Positions 34,564 to 45,075 of a stretch of 64,000 bases of DNA are shown here, one piece after another. Position numbers and translations under genes: made by a program. A model generated the notes under the pieces. That model was not told the origin of the DNA. It searched no databases and saw only the letters and a list, made by a program, of their open reading frames with translations. Position 1 is the stretch's first letter. Every line of letters begins with the position of its first letter. The DNA lies in assembly GCA_036186865.1 (NCBI GenBank), contig AP025069.1, positions 5,282,429-5,346,428 on the forward strand, in the 5' to 3' direction. The DNA comes from Eustoma russellianum. Taxonomy: Eukaryota > Streptophyta > Magnoliopsida > Gentianales > Gentianaceae.

Positions 34564-35619
34564 TGATGAGGTCGGATTCATCACCAGTGTAAAAGTCGAA
34601 ATATCCGGGGTTCCAGCCGTTACTCCTCTGTCAACAGTCCTCGGAAGCCTGAGAAAGGAAAGAAAAAGTTAGGGGTCCCAGGGCGCTGCCCCGAGAAAAC
34701 CCTCCGACGCTCAAGTCAGTTGCGGGCATTTTAGCATAGAGCTTATATTAGAATGGTTTATATGAAAACCTGTTTTGAGGTCGGCCAGAGTATGTTAGCC
34801 GAGCAGAGATGAAAAGTGGTGAGCTTGGAAAGATTTGGAAAAAACTTGGGCTTCTTTCTGTTGAGGAAGCCCTTTTATACTTAGCGAAGCTAGATGCTGC
34901 GTGTCCCAGATGGATAAAATGAAGACGTCTGGCCAGCCTGCATGGCTGCCGCGTAGCTGTTCAAGATGGCTGTGCTGGCAACTTCCCTCCGTATGATCGA
35001 CATCTGGAGAGAGTCAAGATTGCATGTATGCCACGTAGCACACAGCATCGTGACTGTTGTAATCTGGCCGAGGTCATTAGTCAGAGACCCGCGGCTGTAA
35101 TAAACTGTTGAAAGTTCAGGAACCGAGTGCTGGTCTCTTTTGCCTGAGCTAGATGTATAACCAACATCCTTTAGATGCCCGAGATGACCACTTGGTTACC
35201 CGAGATGACTAGTAATGTGAGGTCATCATGCCGAGATGAAAATAACCAGCTCCATAGAGCATTGGAGAACCTTTCGTGATGCTCGTTGCTGACACCATAA
35301 ATGGTGGCCCGAGATCAATGGACAAATCAGATCCGAGTCCGAGCACAACTCATTGGCCGAGATGGAACTGTAGCCCGATACGGGGCCTTTAGGCCGAGAT
35401 GAGATCTTTAGCCCCCAGAGGGCACTGGGACCCTAGGGCCAAGATGGCCGAGAAACCCGATGGGCGAGATGACAGTGGGGCCTGGTGGCTGAGATGGACT
35501 GTTTGTCCGCCTGTGATCTGGTCAACCTCCGGGACCAGACCCGCCATACTTAGCCATTTCTACACCTTACTTCAGCGTTGACCGTTATTGACTAACGAGG
35601 GGTATTTTTTGGCTCATAA
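34564..35619 (-). repeat. 3' LTR of the Tat-like element
   Basis: 1056 bases, with a TATAAAAG box on the minus strand (34872-34879). The last bases read CTCATAA instead of CTCATCA, a point change at the LTR tip. The region around 35170-35520 is rich in CCGAGATG words. Confidence 0.88.
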
Positions 35620-35987
35620 CTTGCCCCCCAGATTAGGCTGGCCGAGCTGTCCTGAGAGGGCAGGCTGATCTGCTCAGATTTTTTTGCTTGGTCAACCTTC
35701 CTTTGATGACGTGTTTAGGCCTGATTAGGCCCCGCAACGTACTTATTAGGGGCACAGAGTACGAAGCACTAATGATGGCTTCTGGCTGAGCTGATCAGAT
35801 GACTCTGACCCGATTCATTCAGCGTGCTATCTGTTCTGGCACGCGTCCAATTCTGATTGGCTCGGTCTGCACATTTTCTGTTCCCGCAGAGCACGAAGCG
35901 TCAATTGGGCAGCTTTTTGAACTCCGCCGTTTCACGAACCGACAGCCATTTATTTCAAGCGACGCTTGGGTTGCCGAGATGAAGCTC

Positions 35988-35995
35988 TATAAATA
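35988..35995 (+). promoter_or_regulatory. TATA box of the antisense gene
   Basis: TATAAATA in the context GCTCTATAAATAGTTC, about 180 bases upstream of the chosen ATG at 36176. It lies outside the LTR and on the opposite strand to the element's own promoter, so the gene appears to have an independent promoter. Confidence 0.6.
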
Positions 35996-36175
35996 GTTCT
36001 TCTTCAAATCATTTCTTCTCTTTATTTGCTTTCATTTTCTTTCTCCGGCAATTTGGCTTCTTCTCCGGCGAGCTCTTTTGATTCCGGTGCCTTCCAGCTT
36101 TCTTCAACCTTTGCTCCATCTTCGTTCAATCTCCTTCATCCTTCAATCTCTGTAAGTCCTCCTTTCATCTTCATA

Positions 36176-38556
36176 ATGTCGTCTTCTTCCCATGATTCAC
36201 AGAACCTTTCTGAGGGAGGTTCTTACGCCGCCGGAAGCGGAGAGGCCGCTGCTTCTCCGTCGCTATCTGGCGGTTCTGCTTTTGCCGATGAGCTTCCCAT
36301 CGGCAATTTGCTTCCAACCACCGGGGGCTCTGCTCAGTTCAGCAGAGCTCTAACCGTAATCGATTCCTCGCTGGAGCAAGTGAGGGTTGCCCCTGCTCCG
36401 GCGTCTGTAAATCCTCCGGCCCCGATGAGGGATCCTTCTCAATTTTCTGGAGTCATAGAGAGAGGTCGGCCTTCTCCTACTGTTCAAGAAACTTCTACTT
36501 CTCTTTCCGAGGCCGACCTGGATAGGATTTGTAAATATTACAAGGTTGATAAGAACCGTTTCGGCCCAGTTTTACCTCTGCCTGGTCAAACTGCCTATGA
36601 TCCTCCCAGGGATTATGAAGCAGTCTATGAAGACTACTTCAAGTCCGGGTTCAACCTTCCTGTTCCTGAACCCCTTCTCCGCATCTTGGGGGCTTACGGG
36701 CTCAGGCTTCCGCAAATTCAGCCTAATGGCCTTAAACTCATTCTTTGTTATATTCTTTTCCTGAGAATTGCTGAGCTCCCTTTCAACACCAGTATTTTCC
36801 GAGCACTTTTTGCATGCCAGACTTCGCAAAGCTGGTATTACTTCAGCAAGCGAACGTCTGGCATTGATTTTCCTTTTGCCACCAATATTCCTACCTCCAA
36901 TAAGAGATGGAAGGGAAAATTCTTTTATGTCAAAAGGTCTGAGCTGCCGAGCAGAAGTATCTGGAAGGCTGGCAAGGCTGATAACACGAGGCCGAGCCGA
37001 GATCACTGCAATGAAGCAGACAGACTTCGAGCCCTTCCCATAGTCATTGACTGGCAAAAGGTGGACTCGGAGATCTGGTTAGCAGCCGACCTGGAGCATT
37101 CGGCTGTTGGCAACCTATATTTGCCACTCTCCCCAGACCAGTTAACCATTGTCCGAGGTGGATATTATTCTTTTTCTTTCATGCTGTTTTTCTCTTCCTT
37201 CAATACTTAACTATTCAGTTCTGAATGCAGGTGCAATGGCCGGCCCTTCTACCCGCCTGGACATGATGGCTGAGACTCAAGCCAGAAAAAGGCTTAGGAG
37301 AGAGAGGAGGTTAGCCACACTTGGCTCTGGGGGAGCTTCCACTTCAACGGTGCCCCCAGTTTCTAGTGTTGCCCCTGCTGAGCCCGAGCTGGCGGAGCCT
37401 GAGCCAGGTAAACCTTTCCTTCGTATGTAAAAATTTTCCAAATGTTTGATACTTGGGTTCTGACTCATTTTTGTTTCTGCGCAGCTCTGCCCATCACAAT
37501 TGTAGACGATGAGCCTGAGGCTGAGATCCAGCCCCAGGCTCCAACTGAATCTGAGATTCCAGCTGACGCTGGCGAGAGTTCTAGCCTTCGCCCCCGGAAA
37601 AGGCAGCGGGGTGAAGGCTCTAATAGACGTGATCCGGGGCCATCTCAGCCCCCGGAGATGTTCACTGCTAACCCAGTTGAGGAGATCTTGCCTCAACCAG
37701 GTAATGTTCAAGACCCAATCCTGATTGGGTTTTCTGAGGGGGATTCTGCTGAGAATCCTGCTGTGGCCGAAAGGCTGAATAGAGCAGCAATCCTGGCTCG
37801 GGATCTTCAGAGATTTAGGGCAACTGACTTTGCGGCCCTGACTAATGCTTATATGTCCAACCTTGCTCTGGTAAGCAAATCTCCTGTTGAGTACTTTACT
37901 TATTTTGTTAGTGGACTTCTTTTTAATGCTATCTTGTTAAATAGATCCGAGGCCAGGGAATGGAGCTGGTTACTCGCAACAGAGACTTTCTTGGGGAGCT
38001 GGCAAATTCAAGAGAACAATTTGAAGTATCAGAGAAGAAAAGAGCCGAGCTGACCCAGAGAGTTAATGACTTGGAAGCGGGAACCGCCCATCTCCAGAAG
38101 AAGGCTGAAGATGCTGAGACAAGGTTGGCCACCTCCAACTCTAAGGTGGATGAGTTGGAGAATAAGGTGGCTGACCTCGAGCTGACCTCCACTCAATCTC
38201 TCAATGAGGTTGAGTATTTGAAGAAGCAAAATGCTGAGTTGACGCAGAAGAGCCAGGATGAAACAGAGATGATCAACCTTCTGCGCGAAAAATTGGTGGA
38301 AGCTGAGATCAGAACCATTCAAGATTTCAGAAAGTCCAAGTTCTTCGAGGAGAATATGATCCATCTGCAAGGCTCAGCCATGGAGGCCGGCCAGACGAAA
38401 GCCATTGATGTTTGCTCTGCTGTCTATCCCGATTTGAACAAAAGTGATCCCCGCCTAGCTGAGCTGTACAATCCTCTTGCTGCCCAAGACTTCGAGGAAA
38501 TGTTCCAAAAGTTTGTGGATGGAGCTGATTTGAGGGAAGAAGATCAGGATGATTAG
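36176..38556 (+). CDS. Antisense gene of the Tat-like element: 'transposase_28' domain plus coiled coil, 4 exons, 718 aa
   Basis: Exons 36176-37157, 37231-37407, 37485-37870 and 37945-38556, joined by three short GT-AG introns, keep one frame of 719 codons including the stop. Residues about 150-255 (FKSGFNLPVPEPLLRILGAY, SWYYFSKRT, SNKRWKGKFFYVK) match the plant 'putative gypsy-type transposon' domain (PF04195, from memory). After that come an Arg/Lys-rich segment (about 345-355), an acidic/Pro-rich linker with RPRKRQRGE, and a long heptad-rich coiled coil (about 530-640) in the last exon. ATG 36176 is preferred; an in-frame ATG at 36026 lies only about 30 bases after the TATA box. An alternative donor at 37701 exists. 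Molecular function unknown; it is not a proven transposase. Antisense extra ORFs are known in Tat-lineage elements. Confidence 0.75.
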
Positions 38557-39600
38557 GCTTAGGATTCCTTTTGTTTATCTTTATCAGGGCAGACATCACC
38601 TTGTAATTCAGCTCTTCATCTATGAAAATCTCTTTTTGACTTAATTGATTCTTTTGCCCTCAGCACTTTTGTTGTTACTGCTAACTTTTCATGTCAGTCT
38701 TAGTAAATTTGATCAACTTTATTGAAAATAAACTAACTTCACGTCGGAGTGAATCCATTGCTAGGTCGAGTTAACCCTTCAAACTTGTTGTTGCCAAGTT
38801 CTTACATCGGCTCTGATTAACCTGATCAGTTCTAACATAATAGGGCAATTTTTAAATGTAAGATGAACCTGGAACGTTGCCGAGCTGAACCAAGAATCGA
38901 TCAAGTGAAACTTGCGCAGCCTTTACCGAGATCCAATCTGGATGACACTGGGGAATAAACTGTTTTTTGCCAAGCCTACTCGGAGTACGTTCGCTGAGGT
39001 GAGATGCTTGGAAGTTTGCCCTCATAAGTCTTACTTCGCCTATTCAGACTTGCTGAACTCATACAGGTTCATCCTTTACTGGGCCCCTGCCTCGGTTTGA
39101 CCGAGTTTTTCGTTTCGCCTTTTAATAAGCTCTGACCTTGGGCTTGCCAAAGTCTTGTTTTACCCTGCAACGGGCTTTTTACCCCAGACCTGCCGAGATG
39201 CAACTTCAACCCTCTAACGGGCTCTTTCCCAAACCTGCTGAGAAGAAATTTTTAACCCTCTGGCGGGCTCTTTCCCCAGAACCTGCTGAGGAGAAACTTT
39301 TAACCCTCTGACGGGTTTTTGCCTTGGGCATATCAAGGACTTGTTTCAGGTTTCTTGTTGCCGGGATTGAGTGTCGGTCTTATTAAACCTGCTCAGTCTT
39401 AATAAAAGATTGACAAAACAAAAGTTACCTTGTCACGCTGAGCTGAATAAGAGAATCGTGTTGCCTTGGCCGAGGTCCCATTTAAAGGGATAATTCTCTG
39501 AGCATATCCGACGTATGCTAGCCGAGGTGAGATATAGAGATCTGCTCCCCGACCTTTTCCAGGTCTGCCAGAATCATACGAATCTCCTTTAGGTTGTTGC
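38557..39600. other. Non-coding region of the Tat-like element with degenerate repeats
   Basis: Follows the stop codon of the antisense gene. Bases about 39160-39320 contain three degenerate units built on AACCCTCT.ACGGGCTCTTTCCC...CCTGCTGAG. No gene recognised; it probably includes the antisense gene's 3' UTR. Confidence 0.6.
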
Positions 39601-39610
39601 CTCGGACAGG

Positions 39611-39810
39611 CCGAGGTCTTGAGGTACCCTTTAGCACGCATTTGCCTCGTTCTTGCCGAGGTCTTTTTCCACCCTTTAGCGGGCATTTGCCTCATTCTTG
39701 CCGAGGTCTTTTTCCATCCTTTAGCGGGCATTTGCCTCGTCCTTGCCGAGGTCTTTTTCCACCCTTTAGCGGGCATGTGCCTCGTTCTTGCCGAGGTCTT
39801 TTTGTAAGAA
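39611..39810 (+). repeat. 45-bp tandem repeat, about 4.4 copies
   Basis: The unit begins CCGAGGTCTTTTTCCACCCT and recurs at 39611, 39656, 39701, 39746 and 39791, exactly 45 bases apart. Since 45 is a multiple of three, it reads as 15-residue repeats on both strands. Such arrays are common in the untranslated regions of Tat/Ogre elements. It is not a CRISPR array, because there are no unique spacers. Confidence 0.92.
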
Positions 39811-39989
39811 ACTTCGGTTCCGCAGAGCCGTCCACATCATTGAGTTGGATGAACACAAGCTTTTTATTACCGAGAAGTTTCATGCACCAATAGGTGACTA
39901 ACTTTATTGACTGCAGTACAGACTCATTACTAAGCCACACTGGGGGTTTTCCATAGTACAAGAAAGTTGGTCCCCGCTTATAGCTCGGC

Positions 39990-40762
39990 TTACTGTCATA
40001 GCAGCCTTGCTTGTAGTCAAAATGGTTGTTTAGATTGGCATCCATCTCGGGGATTGTCAAAGCCAGATCTGCTACGCAGGTTCGATCTCGGATCGTAAAA
40101 TTGCTGCAGATGGCCCAATTCAATCAGGCGCACAATTTCATGGCCAAGCTGCAATCTTCTGTGTCATGCCCAATGTCATGGTGATAGAGGCAGTAGAGTT
40201 GTGAGTTCCTCTTGTGGAATGGCCCGGCAAGGGGCTGAGGTTCTCTAGCCAGCCCTTTCTTTCTTATGTAGGATAGGATATGGGCCTTTGAAGCTAGCAA
40301 GGAGCTTCTTTCTCTACCCTGACCTCCTAGCTGAACTTTGACAGATGCTCTTTCTCGCCGTGAGGCCTGGATATGCTTCCTAGGCCTGTATGGCAGAGAT
40401 GAGGTTAAGGTGCACTGTGTGCCCTGGTAACCAGACCTTTGTGCTGAACATCCTGCTTCAGCCACCATCTCGGTTTGACATTCAGAATGATATCCCGGCC
40501 GAGACGGGGAATATTCCAACTCCTGTACACTGGAACTAGCGGAAGAAAGACCACTGGTACCTTCTGCTAAGGCTTTTCCTCTTATTTCCATTACAGCTTG
40601 AAATGCTACCGGATTTTGAGCCACATAGTGTATAGCCCGCATATGTTCCTCATATGTGAGGATGATAGGAGTTGAGGACTCTCTTGACACCTCGGAACAT
40701 TGTGCAGCCAGAGAAGACTTTTGGTGGTCTTCTTTGCTCATCTTTCTCTCGATAGCTTCCAA
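39990..40762 (-). pseudogene. Truncated gag of the Tat-like element
   Basis: Minus-strand reading from 40762 gives a gag C-terminal half: LEAIERKMSKEDHQ-type start, Arg-rich stretch, and a Tat-type zinc knuckle (CLYHHDIGHDTEDC) ending at about 40143. Just after the knuckle a frameshift brings a stop (40124). The shifted frame continues with the expected EIVRLIELGHLQQFY block for about 30 residues, then homology ends. No protease or polymerase follows, so the element depends on a relative for mobility. Confidence 0.75.
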
Positions 40763-40849
40763 GGTCAGCTAAGAGGAGTTGTTGGAAATGAATTGATATT
40801 TCGAAAGTAAAGGGACCCGGAGGTTCGGGCCCTTCCTCTAGCGCCAATC

Positions 40850-41905
40850 TGATGAGGTCGGATTCATCACCAGTGTAAAAGTTGAAATATCCGGGGTTCC
40901 AGCCGTTACTCCTCTGTCAACAATCCTCGGAAGCCTGAGAAAGGAAAGAAAGCGTTAGGGGTCCCAGGGCGCTGTCCCGAGAAAACCCTCCGACGCTCAA
41001 GTCAGTTGCGGGCATTTTAGCATAGAGCTTATATTAGAATGGTTTATATGAAAACCTGTTTTGAGGTCGGCCAGAGTATGTTAGCCGAGCAGAGATGAAA
41101 AGTGGTGAGCTTGGAAAGATTTGGAAAAAACTTGGGCTTCTTTCTGTTGAGGAAGCCCTTTTATACTTAGCGAAGCTAGATGCTGCGTGTCCCAGATGGA
41201 TAAAATGAAGACGTCTGGCCATCCTGCATGGCTGCCGCGTAGCTGTTCAGGATGGCTGTGCTGGCAACTTCCCTCCGTATGATCGACATCTGGAGAGAGT
41301 CAAGATTGCATGTATGCCACGTAGCACACAGCGTCGTGACTGTTGTAATCTGGCCGAGGTCATTAGTCAGAGACCCGCGGCTGTAATAAACTGTTGAAAG
41401 TTCAGGAACCGAGTGCTGGTCTCTTTTGCCTGAGCTAGATGTATAACCAACATCCTTTAGATGCCCGAGATGACCACTTGGTTACCCGAGATGACTGGTA
41501 ATGTGAGGTCATCATGCCGAGATGAAAATAACCAGCTCCATAGAGCATTGGAGAACCTTTCGTGATGCTCGTTGCTGACACCATAAATGGTGGCCCGAGA
41601 TCAATGGACAAATCAGATCCGAGGCCGAGCACAACTCATTGGCCGAGATGGAACTGTAGCCCGAGACGGGGCCTTTAGGCCGAGATGAGATCTTTAGCCC
41701 CCAGAGGGCACTGGGACCCTAGGGCCAAGATGGCCGAGAAACCCGATGGGCGAGATGACAGTGGGGCCTGGTGGCTGAGATGGACTGTTTGTCCGCCTGT
41801 GATCTGGTCAACCTCCGGGACCAGACCCGCCATACTTAGCCATTTCTATACCTTACTTCAGCGTTGACCGTTATTGACTAACGAGGGGTATTTTTTGGCT
41901 CATCA
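40850..41905 (-). repeat. 5' LTR of the Tat-like element
   Basis: 1056 bases, equal in length to the 3' LTR, with TATAAAAG on minus at 41159-41166. The primer-binding site starts three bases after its inner end (TGGCGCTAGAGGAAGG on minus). Confidence 0.88.
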
Positions 41906-42498
41906 GAGGATGAATTTCAAAGAATTGAATTCAGGATCCTATATGCCTGAAAACTGATACCAATTGTTTTATAAATTCTTTATGACAACGGGCATATAGA
42001 ATCAGTAACCAACTTAAATCAAAGCGATTTTCAAGGTTTGGAAAGATAGGAAAAAATATCTCCGTTTTCCAAATCAATGAATTGGACAATGGAAAGGACA
42101 ATTAATCTAATGCTAGCCTAGGTAATAATTTGGGTTGATCGTTGATATGCTGTTTGTTTATGCACTGGAAAAAATATCTCCGTTTGCTGCCGTACGTGTT
42201 GGTTTTAGAATTTCACCATTGATATGCTGTTTGTTTATGCACTGACATATGAGTAAATGCGCATGCCTGCATACATGTTCCTTTATTCATGCACATAGAC
42301 ATATCAACAGGTAATCACAAAAAATAGGTCACCTAAACCAACGTGTTTCATGCATATTGGCATCGAACGCGTAACTGCATATTGAAGGCTTCGAAAACTA
42401 TAATCCCGTAACCTTTGAACGATTGAATTACATTAAAGAGTACGGAAAGAAGTTTTCTCAATACAAACGATATGGTCAGAGGTGACTCTGATACCAAA
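41906..42498 (-). other. Copia leader, second part, with tRNA-Met primer site
   Basis: The continuation of the minus-strand Copia leader on the far side of the Tat-like insertion. The primer-binding site complementary to initiator tRNA-Met reads TGGTATCAGAG on the minus strand at 42486-42496, next to the 5' LTR. A CTGTTTGTTTATGCACTG segment is duplicated at 42150 and 42225. No ORF. Confidence 0.7.
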
Positions 42499-42918
42499 TG
42501 TTAGGCCAAAATAAATAGCGGAAGCATAAAAGTTACATCCGGCCATTATCGTTTAGTCGTCGCTTTCGAATCGGAAGCCTGCTGCAGAGAAGAATTCCTG
42601 TGAGAAATGGAGTCTTCCAGACTATGCCTATCTGAATGCTGTACAGCTATGATTGATGGAATATCACATGCCCTCTATTTATAGGCTAGGCCATGGACCC
42701 CTTTCCTTATTTGACTGACAATTAATTCCTTCCATCAAGGAAACTTAATAATTGTCAATCAATCATAATCAAATCTGATAATTAATGCAGTCAATAATTG
42801 CAACGTATCTAGCCAATATAACGTACGGATACATTATACATGTGATCCACATTAGTGATTTATAAATAAATCACGAGATTATAGTAATCAATTATACTAA
42901 ATATAATTGATTCTAACA
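42499..42918 (-). repeat. 5' LTR of the minus-strand Copia element
   Basis: 420 bases with the TG/CA termini and TATAAATA (minus). It is 23 bases longer than its partner at 29331. Confidence 0.9.
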
Positions 42919-43204
42919 GGCGGCAGAGGTATAAAGTTTTTGGATGGAGGAATTGGTTGGGATTAATGGAGGGAAAGTGGAATTAACAATGGTTGGGAAA
43001 ATTTGGGCGCCAAGTGGGAAAAAGTGAAAAATAAATGGAATTTTTATAAAAACCGCCTGCAGCAGGTCAATTCCCGATTGCCGGATGCTGGGTGTTATTT
43101 CACCTATAAGTATGGCTGTTAAGTGAGTTTCATAAAAGAATAGATGCTACTTAAAACTTGGTGGCAAAGTATGGATACCAGATACAATTAACTCATATTT
43201 ATTA

Positions 43205-44626
43205 TGTAGATATATATTATTCTATTAAATACGAGTGACACAGTGGTTGAACCGGTGATCCTTTAACTCGGTCTCCTCGACAGGTTAATCTCGGGACTGT
43301 GTTCAATAACTATGTCATCGACTTAAATCTGGCTTCTAGTTATTTTCAATTAAAAGCAAATAATTTGATACGAGAGCAGTAATTTTGAAATAAATAAATA
43401 AATGATATTCACTCAGAATACATTTAATAGTTTTAATTAAGAGAAAAATACACACTTGTATCTCACACCTGTGTAAATGAGATAGTTGAACTTATTCTTC
43501 ATAATTACCCCAACCCCACAGTATATTAACCAAAAGCGAAAAACAAAAATGGCACAATGAATTGATTCAACAGCATTATCTCACTCATCTTATGACAAAA
43601 ACAACAACAACAATATTATCTTATTGTCTTAAACGTTCCTGTCTATGACGGAGTATGAGAGGTCGGATGTATATAACCATACTCATGTGTTAGAAACACA
43701 CATAGCTTATTTTTTGATTACGAAAATTGGTCATTTAAAAAATAGGTTTAGTGAATGAGTTATTAAAAAGGAAGCCAGCCTTTTGGATTCTCCTTCCACC
43801 TGTTGAAGCTTACGTTCTTTAATTGAGAGAAGAGGAATGAAAGTTCCACCACCTTGAAGACTATCCAAAGGCAATATTGAGAACGCATAATTTGGGGTTG
43901 AAGGCATATTTTCATAAGTTTTACGGTTATGAATTTCTAAGGTTCAACGTAAATTTGGGATCACGCGATCAAATTCCTATGAAAATAAGTAGTTATAATA
44001 TTAACTGATATGAATTGATAGTGGAATTCGTAAAGGTTGTGGAATCTATAGCGAAAAGACGAAGGAATTGGGATTTTACTAGATCAAAAATAAGAGGTTT
44101 ATTCATATGTTGTCTAGATTTTATTTCTATGTTTTGAAGTGGATTGAATCATGATGTTTGATGCCTAAAAATTGATAATTGAACATGTGTAATATGTTGT
44201 TGAGACCATTGTAAAGGTCTAATTAGAGTATATAAATGATATTGGGTGAATTAGGGTTGAATGCATAAGTTTTGGATACGAAAATGTAGATTTTTCGTAG
44301 TTGAAAGGAACTGAAAATCCACCACAGGATTGCCAAACATTTGGAAAGCGAGGATTTAAGGTTTGGTATTTATTGAAGCCTAGTCGAACCCTAAAATGGA
44401 TGGGCTGAACGTTCAGGATGGACAGTTCGTCAATTGAACTTGTTTTAACTATAAGCTTAAGACCCAGAACTTCGATTCATTTAATTCAAGATGTTTTTAA
44501 ATCCTCATTCTAATATTTATAACTTTTCTCTTGTAAGCAAAGTCAGAATAGGTTTCTAGTCAAAATAATGTATCAAGATACATGTAAGGTGTATAGACGA
44601 TGCATGATTACGTCTTATGTCCCTAC
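43205..44626. other. Intergenic between the Pack-MULE and the SIRE-like cluster
   Basis: AT-rich DNA with no recognised gene. It contains a reverse SINE-like copy (43600-43706). The stretch 43750-44560 has no long ORF and no paired transposon ends that I could find. Confidence 0.5.
43600..43706 (-). repeat. SINE-like repeat with Au-like 3' end (copy 3, partial)
   Basis: The minus strand reads TGTGTTTCTAACACATGAGTATGG, the ACATCCGACC block, the CCGTCATAGACAGGA block, and a tail ending (TTG)n. This matches the 3' third of copies at 5599 and 16868 and keeps the best TTG tail. Confidence 0.5.
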
Positions 44627-45075
44627 TGTTGAGAAAAAGTGTTTGAATGATTTACAAATGCATGATTTAAATGGTACGAGTTTACAAAATGCACAAATAA
44701 ATTATTACTTGACATGTTTATGTGATATACATACATCATATGCTTATATATATTGTTGCCGTACTAACAAGCCATGAAGTGTTAAAGCTTATATCATATG
44801 ACAAGCATTTGTTGTCGTTGTACTATTTTCAGCTGCCACAATTAATGAACTAAACTAGCTTATTAAGTGAAGTGCTTAAGTTAATGAAATAACTAGTTCG
44901 TTAAATGGAAACATATTTGGACAAAGCTTTATGGCAACAAATTTGAAAATGGAAAGTCTCCTCCCTATTCTTCTTCACACGCCATAGTATATATTATACA
45001 TATATTCATATTTTTATTAAAAAGGCACAGTATACATATATTCCGACGTACCACCGACACGGTACATATATTACA

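Larger units (their letters stand above)
34564..41905 (-). mobile_element. Non-autonomous Tat-like Gypsy retrotransposon with antisense gene
   Basis: Two 1056-base LTRs (34564-35619 and 40850-41905) read TGATGAG...CTCATCA and differ at 13 positions by my count, about 1.2%. The flanks GAGAA (34559-34563) and GAGGA (41906-41910) give a 5-base duplication with one mismatch. On the minus strand the 5' LTR is followed by a tRNA-type primer site (TGGCGCTAGAGGAAGG) and a broken gag. Protease, RT, RNase H and integrase are absent. A polypurine tract (CTGGGGGGCAAG on minus) precedes the 3' LTR at 35620. A spliced gene runs in the opposite direction (36176-38556), and tandem repeats lie at 39200-39810. 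This layout fits the Tat lineage of Gypsy. Low LTR divergence makes it the youngest datable insertion here. Confidence 0.85.
29331..42918 (-). mobile_element. Copia LTR retrotransposon (minus strand), split by a Tat-like element
   Basis: LTRs at 42499-42918 (5') and 29331-29727 (3') read TGTTAGAATCAATTATA...TTTTGGCCTAACA on the minus strand. The target duplication is GGTGG (29326-29330) / GGCGG (42919-42923), with one mismatch. The primer site complementary to initiator tRNA-Met (TGGTATCAGAG on minus) lies at 42486-42496. The polypurine tract (AAGTGGGAGAAT on minus) lies just outside the 3' LTR. Each LTR carries a TATAAATA box on the minus strand (29486-29493 and 42676-42683). Gag-pol is at 30057-33520. 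Without the nested 7.3-kb element it is about 6.2 kb. The LTRs differ by a 23-base indel and several substitutions. Confidence 0.92.
28457..43194. mobile_element. Mutator-like Pack-MULE, split by nested retrotransposons
   Basis: Inverted repeats of about 260 bases: left 28457-28720, right 42924-43194 (reverse complement), both starting GAGTTAATTG and colinear to the CCAACCAATTCCTCCATC block. The flanks are identical, ATATTTATTA at 28447-28456 and 43195-43204. A 9-11 base duplication with long inverted repeats is diagnostic of Mutator-like elements. With the Copia insertion at 29331-42918 removed, the element is only about 1.15 kb and encodes no transposase. Its 610-base interior carries a ribosomal protein S8 exon fragment and another exon-like piece, so it fits a Pack-MULE. 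Confidence 0.88.

Noticed and set aside
36572..37057. 161-codon minus-strand frame
   Set aside because: Shadow of exon 1 of the antisense gene, which has the clear PF04195-like similarity.
39611..39810. Regular 45-bp repeats as a CRISPR-like array
   Set aside because: Units are directly adjacent with no unique spacers, in a plant retroelement; an ordinary tandem repeat.
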